From assembly GCA_022539475.1 (NCBI GenBank), contig VCMS01000044.1:1-64000 (forward strand): a DNA stretch of 64,000 nucleotides, in the 5' to 3' direction. Each line of letters begins with the position of its first letter. The stretch's first letter is position 1. Source of the stretch: Gracilaria domingensis (Eukaryota; Rhodophyta; Florideophyceae; Gracilariales; Gracilariaceae). The position numbers and the translations under genes are program-made. This document shows, piece by piece, positions 59,470-64,000 of this stretch. Under the pieces are notes generated by a model that saw only the letters and a program-made list of their open reading frames with translations, ran no database searches and was not told where the DNA came from.

Positions 59470-61506
59470 ATGACACGACGCGCTGGTCGTCGTGGTGTGC
59501 TGCATGCGCTGCGTCTCCGTGAGCGCGGCGTCTTGTCGGCGCACGCCTTTCGCCGCGCCGCCTACTCCGCGCTCGTGCCCGCCTCCACCTTCATCCATGT
59601 GCAGTCCGTGCCCAACCTGTACTTTCGCCGCTTCACCGCGTGCGGCCAGTATCTCATCGCGCTGGATGCCAACAACCGCCTCATCGTGTTCCGCTTTGAG
59701 ACCGGCGGCCGAAAGATCGAATCGGTTGGCGCTGCGCGCGCATCTCGGCCTCACTTGTATGACACTTTTGCCTTTCCGCCGCCTTCCCCGCCCCTTCAGT
59801 CCCACCTGATTCCTCAGCTCGCTGCGGGCGCCCAGCTGCAGCTGCCGCCGCACTCCAATCAGGCCGCTTCTCTCCTGCTATCCTTACCTGTTCCGCTCGT
59901 CGCGTCCGCTGCACAACAGTCGCAGTCCGCTTCACATGTACAACATCCGTCCTATTCCTGCCACTTTGCACAGTTTTTCACCCACATGTATACAAAGTCC
60001 ATAGTCCCGCCCACCGCCCATATTGCAAGGGACTTTTCAATAACTACCTCCAGCGGCAGGTATCTCATACTTGCTTCCTATCAAACTCACGATCAACCGC
60101 TTCACCCTCCCCCGCAAACGAATCCGCTACCGGCCATTTCAACCCTTCCGTCCATGACCATCACTTTTTATCTGCTCGAGGTTGGCACTGGTGTCGTTGC
60201 CGATCGTTTTGTACTTTTGGATGATTACGTCAGGTTTGCCTCACATGAAGGCGTCCATTTTTATGGCGACATGCTTTGTATTCTGTCCATGAGACATCAG
60301 CTCTTGCATATCGTCAAGATACAGGAGACGCTGGGAAAGTTTACCGAGGAGCGATGCATTGGTGCCATGTGCGACAGAGATGACTATCAGGTCATTGCGC
60401 GTGCGCGAGAGGCACAAAATTCATATGTGGCTCAGCGCCAACAAAGGACCCAATCTGTATCGCAGCAACCCTCACTTTCAAACCAGTCGCAGAACAGCGA
60501 GCGTGATCGAAACGTACCGGACCCGGTGCCTGCTCCTGCGCCAGTTGCCGAGGATGACGACGAAAATCAACCCGAGCACAATGAACCAAAGGAGACCGGC
60601 TTGGGTAATGGAATGCTCAAGGATACGTTTTACGTCGGGCTCATGCAAAGGTTGCTGGTATATGTGTATAGACGCATGAATTCTGAGGGTAATGCGTCAC
60701 TGTTTTATCGCCACATCGGACAGTACAGCCTTCTGGTGATGCGCAAAGCACAGTTTTTGGATGATGATCATCTCTTGATTCGTTTGGGATCATTCAATGG
60801 TAGTGAACATGGTATTCAGCAGCAGAATGTGCTGGCGAGAGAGACCTGTTTCTTTGTCGTCTACTGCATGTCCACCACCCGCATTATAAACTTGTTTGAA
60901 AACAGATCTATCCAACTTTTGCGAACGTTTCACATGTACAGAGAGGATTTTGTAGGCGATGAAATGGAGGCGGCATCATTACCGCCTCTGCGAAACAGTG
61001 TGCTGGACGAACAGGACGGCAGGGAGAGGCCTGGCGCTAATGAAGGGAGCGCTCCTCGTAGGAATGGCACGAACGAAAGAGTAGAGCGGTCGTGGACGGA
61101 CTCCGCAAATCGACGAGGCACTTCTGACAGAGTAAGAAGGACCAGGCTGGAGTTATCGCGTATTCCTGTGTCCAGACAGGTGCGGATGGTATCGCCTTAT
61201 CTGGACCGCTCATTGTTTTCGTATAATCCGGAGAGAAGCAATGTCCTGACTGCTCGGCGATTTGCTCCTGCCAAGGATTTAGGCAGTGTTAAGTTTATGA
61301 GCGCTGAAACAGGCGAATTGAGATTCAAGTTGGCGACCGAGTTTAGTTTGCTGGATGGGGAAGCGGAAGGAGAGAGAGGTGTGACGGAAAATGAGGACGT
61401 TGGTCTCCGACGAAGAATGTTTCTTTTTCACCCGCTCTTGCCGTTTGTTATGGCAATGGAGGGGCATCGGCCTGTGAACTTTCATGTTTACGGGCATGCC
61501 GAATGA
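59470..61506 (+). CDS. DET1: DET1 homolog (CUL4-DDB1 adaptor, light-signalling repressor)
   Basis: A 678-residue nuclear protein homologous to DE-ETIOLATED 1, which with DDB1 and COP10 forms an adaptor of CUL4 ubiquitin ligases; in plants it represses light responses. Family marks: VPNLYFRRFTACGQYLIALD (about 47-66), FSITTSSGRYLILAS, DRFVLLDDYVRFASHEGVHFYGDMLCILSM near the middle, TEERCIGAMCDRDD, GLMQRLLVYVYRRM, ETCFFVVYCMSTTRIINLFENRS, SPYLDRSLFSYNPE and the C-terminal FLFHPLLPFVMAME...VNFHVYG. It is longer than human DET1 (about 550) because of low-complexity insertions (Pro/Gln-rich at about 100-160, and at about 315-380). The first residues after the ATG are Arg-rich. Single exon. Confidence 0.92.
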   Translation: MTRRAGRRGVLHALRLRERGVLSAHAFRRAAYSALVPASTFIHVQSVPNLYFRRFTACGQYLIALDANNRLIVFRFETGGRKIESVGAARASRPHLYDTFAFPPPSPPLQSHLIPQLAAGAQLQLPPHSNQAASLLLSLPVPLVASAAQQSQSASHVQHPSYSCHFAQFFTHMYTKSIVPPTAHIARDFSITTSSGRYLILASYQTHDQPLHPPPQTNPLPAISTLPSMTITFYLLEVGTGVVADRFVLLDDYVRFASHEGVHFYGDMLCILSMRHQLLHIVKIQETLGKFTEERCIGAMCDRDDYQVIARAREAQNSYVAQRQQRTQSVSQQPSLSNQSQNSERDRNVPDPVPAPAPVAEDDDENQPEHNEPKETGLGNGMLKDTFYVGLMQRLLVYVYRRMNSEGNASLFYRHIGQYSLLVMRKAQFLDDDHLLIRLGSFNGSEHGIQQQNVLARETCFFVVYCMSTTRIINLFENRSIQLLRTFHMYREDFVGDEMEAASLPPLRNSVLDEQDGRERPGANEGSAPRRNGTNERVERSWTDSANRRGTSDRVRRTRLELSRIPVSRQVRMVSPYLDRSLFSYNPERSNVLTARRFAPAKDLGSVKFMSAETGELRFKLATEFSLLDGEAEGERGVTENEDVGLRRRMFLFHPLLPFVMAMEGHRPVNFHVYGHAE

Positions 61507-63699
61507 TGATCACCGCATATGACGATTTTTACGGGCGAAAGTAGTCTGCGGATCTGAACTGCTGCGCAATACATACATACATGGATTGGCAATGTACCCA
61601 ACGTTGTCTTTGTCCATGTACCTTTTCCGTTCATGACGAATCTGGGCAAGTGCGATTCATTCAATCCCTATCTACACAATCGGACTCCAGATACTGATTT
61701 GAGGGCACGGTCAATATTGGTTTTCTCATTAACGCCTTTCTCACATATGACGCCGTCAACGGGGCGAAATTCGCGAAAAGCTAACTACTTCAGGTCGAAC
61801 TGCGCAGTGTGGCCCTGTAGACTCGCAATAGATTGCGTCAAAGCTCTGCAGTTCACTCTTTTTTCGCTCTTAAGCTTGGAAGGAATCACAAAAGCACCTA
61901 AGTGTATGACTCAGATATACAAATTTCATTGAAGTTGATCATGATGGTGAACGGAACTTTTGTATCCAAAATTATTGGAAGGAGTACAGATTAGTTTGAG
62001 TTGCTTTGTGACCCACCGGACTTTAGCTCGTGTACTTGCTAGAGCATGAAACGGGGTAGTAATCGTACAGAGAGTGGAATACGTCCCATGGCAGTGAACA
62101 CAGGGCATCCGGCAATGAACGGGCTCGAATGGTGGGAAGATGAACAGCTATGAATGCCGTTCCCACGTGCGCTGCGGGTTACGACGTTACCAAGGCAAAT
62201 ATGTTTAGTCACACTCAAACGCGCTCACGACAGCCTCCTATGATCACCTAAACATTTCTCTTACCATGTAGCGCCGCTAGCGCTTTGTCTGCTCTTACAA
62301 TCTGGACCACCGTCATATCGAAGCCACCAACTTGCAAATTGCTGAGTGGATATAAGGGTGATCAAACTTGTTCTTTTTCTAAGGAACACCTAAACCTATT
62401 CTTCGGGTTTAGGAAAGAGATTCGCTTTACTCGGAGCGGTATGTAAGAGATATGACGTCCACAATGAATTAAGCTGTTCTATGCTCAAGAAGGAAGTGAT
62501 TTCGTTCAGAGACGAACCCTTCTGGGCGTGGGAACAGTCTGTTTAAAGAAATCAGAAGCGCTTCGGAACTGAATTCTAAATAGAGACATTGTACCAGGGG
62601 TACCGTACTTTCAAGCAAACCAGAAACAGACTCTTGTGAGTGGACGAGTGATGCTGATGATGTAAGCCGAGCGTCTTTTGCACACGTTGGCAATGGCTTT
62701 CTTCGGAGCAGGACTGCTATCTTCAGCTAGTCGAATTATGACTAGTCCTGAGTTTTGGTCCACGGCAAATGCGGAATGCAAGACGCGCACACTGTTCACA
62801 GAGGGTGGGGACGTCTTGTTGCAAATGGAGCGGCGTGTCGCGAGAGGATAGTGGTGATTGTCTGGGTGGTGTGATGGATAATGTTATCATAGGGCTAGAA
62901 CTGCTTGCTGCATGAGCCAGTTCATAGTGAACTGATGAGTGCAAGGACGTGACGAACGACGTGAGGGGAAGCAAAAGTTTGTTGTCATGAAGAAGTTAGA
63001 ATTTTCCACTGGAAGAATACCACATGTAAAACGCTTTACTGTTAGTTATCATTCGTCGTATCATGTCGTGTTTTGTCTGGCGTGGTGGGTCAGCTCCAGA
63101 GCTGGGGTGCGGATGAGATTCTGTGGAGAAACTGAACAGAGAATCATCCTAGGGGGTTGGGCATCTGCGGGAGATATGTATCACGCGAGGCAAAATGTAT
63201 ACGCAAGGTTGCTGACGAGGCAAAAGGCTTGGAGCCACGGCACGCGGTGGCACCTTCTTTTCCAATCAACGTAACTTTAACAAACCAAACGGTGCGAGAG
63301 ATGCGTCGGGGATACCAGGGGTAGAGTTAACTCTAACTCTAGCGCGCACGGCGGCAGGCGGCAGCCAGCAGAGAGGGTGGAACCCACCGGCGTCGGGCGG
63401 ATGAACGGCTGCGCGCGCCGTTCAGCGCGGCGCGCGCGCGCGGCCCGTTACGCGCGTGGGAGCGCGCCGGCGCGCGCGGCGCGCTGAGCGGTCGCCGCGC
63501 GCAGCGCCTCGCTTACAGCGCGCCACGCGTGCGCGCCATTGGCTGCGTCGTCAGCGCTTTTGATCCGCACGTGGCGCGGGCGCCGCGCTGGTAAAGGCGA
63601 GCCGCCGCCCGGCTGCATCGCTCGCGCTCCGCCCGCCCACCCTCCCCCGTCCTCCCGAGTGTGTGTGTGTGTGTGAGTGTGCGAGTGAGACGCACCGCC
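61507..63699. other. Intergenic, ends in a CGCG-rich promoter-like island
   Basis: No gene supported in 2.2 kb. There is a small hairpin CCTAAACC...GGGTTTAGG near 62386-62413. From about 63330 the sequence becomes extremely rich in GCGC/CGCG, then a pyrimidine-rich stretch and a (GT)n run precede the next ATG. Confidence 0.5.
63659..63674 (+). repeat. (GT)8 microsatellite in the 5' leader
   Basis: Eight GT units 26 bases before the ATG of the last gene, followed by a degenerate GT/GA run. Confidence 0.9.
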
Positions 63700-64000
63700 A
63701 TGTCCACGGGCGCCTCTGGCTTGCTGCGCTCGTTCCGGCGCCACCGCCACGAGCGCGCCGGGTCCACCAAGAAGCTCACCCCCAGGAAGCTGCCGTCGAA
63801 CGAGCAGCTCTCCACGTCTTCCACCCTGTCGAACGCCACGGACGAGCCCGATGAGTCGCCCGAAAAGCAGCGCGGTCGCTCACTCTCGGCCTCGTCCGCC
63901 TTGCACGACACCTACAGCCCCGTTTCGCACCCGTCCCCGTGGCAGGACGGCGGTTCCATGTCCACCGACGTGTCGAATTCTTTCAAGCGAGCCTTTCAGC
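63700..64000 (+). CDS. 5' part of an unknown gene, cut by the window end
   Basis: From the ATG at 63700 (context GCCATGTCC) a plus frame stays open to the window edge, 100 codons. It starts MSTGASGLLRSFRRHRHE and is rich in Ser, Pro, Arg and Thr, with no folded domain yet: a disordered basic N-terminus as in many kinases or regulators. The strong third-position G/C bias and the promoter-like island before it support a real gene. Its function cannot be told from this piece. Confidence 0.6.
   Translation, partial: MSTGASGLLRSFRRHRHERAGSTKKLTPRKLPSNEQLSTSSTLSNATDEPDESPEKQRGRSLSASSALHDTYSPVSHPSPWQDGGSMSTDVSNSFKRAFQ

Noticed and set aside
63448-63911. Two minus frames opposite the last gene
   Set aside because: Shadows of the GC-rich plus-strand gene and of the (GT)n run.
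1-64000. Bacterial operons, CRISPR arrays, tRNA or rRNA genes
   Set aside because: Gene content is eukaryotic; no spaced direct-repeat array, no tRNA T-arm consensus with matching acceptor, and no rRNA-like stretch was found by eye.

Overview
This is a nuclear window from an intron-poor, gene-compact eukaryote that has a plastid. A florideophyte red alga (a Chondrus-like genome) is my best guess. The evidence is a set of single-exon genes for typical eukaryotic proteins: mitochondrial citrate synthase, TFIIH p62/Tfb1, DET1, a MINDY deubiquitinase and an RBR ubiquitin ligase. Two probable plastid-targeted proteins start with the short Phe-containing N-termini (MYAFVP.., MWAFLP..) common in red algal transit peptides. 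About 20 kb of the window is Ty3/gypsy retrotransposon sequence. The species is inference; the eukaryotic nature is clear.

Layout. Positions 1-11213 are an old, heavily broken Ty3/gypsy element (element 1) that runs off the left edge; only the last ~141 bases of its 5' LTR are visible, and its 3' LTR is 10458-11213. It abuts element 2 (11214-20125), a different Ty3/gypsy chromodomain element. Element 2 has an uninterrupted pol frame on the plus strand, a 925-codon gene on the opposite strand between pol and the 3' LTR with its own polyadenylation signal, and at least 18 copies of an extended E-box palindrome ACCANNTGGT. The host region follows from 20126: a broken secreted beta-propeller gene, a thiamine-triphosphatase (CYTH) gene, a TPR/Sel1 protein, then a CMPK2-like nucleotide kinase and a viperin (RSAD2) gene on the same strand. 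After a LINE scrap come an RBR E3 ligase, three paralogous ankyrin-repeat proteins sharing an unrecognised C-terminal domain (with a plastid formate/nitrite transporter among them), citrate synthase, a saccharopine-dehydrogenase-like oxidoreductase, MINDY, Tfb1, a secreted Cys-rich protein, a Cys-rich zinc-finger protein, DET1 and the start of an unknown gene at the right edge.

The most exciting system is the viperin plus CMPK2-like pair. In vertebrates these two genes are neighbours: CMPK2 helps supply CTP, and viperin converts CTP to the chain terminator ddhCTP. Here the same pairing appears in what looks like an alga, and the kinase carries a second P-loop domain. The interval between the two genes holds three related palindromes whose stems change in compensating fashion, plus a 34-bp-arm hairpin. 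Several other near-perfect hairpins with 1-3 base loops lie between the host genes. Nearby are an RBR E3 ligase and a local expansion of ankyrin genes, so the block from 27 to 48 kb could be an innate-defence neighbourhood; that last step is inference.
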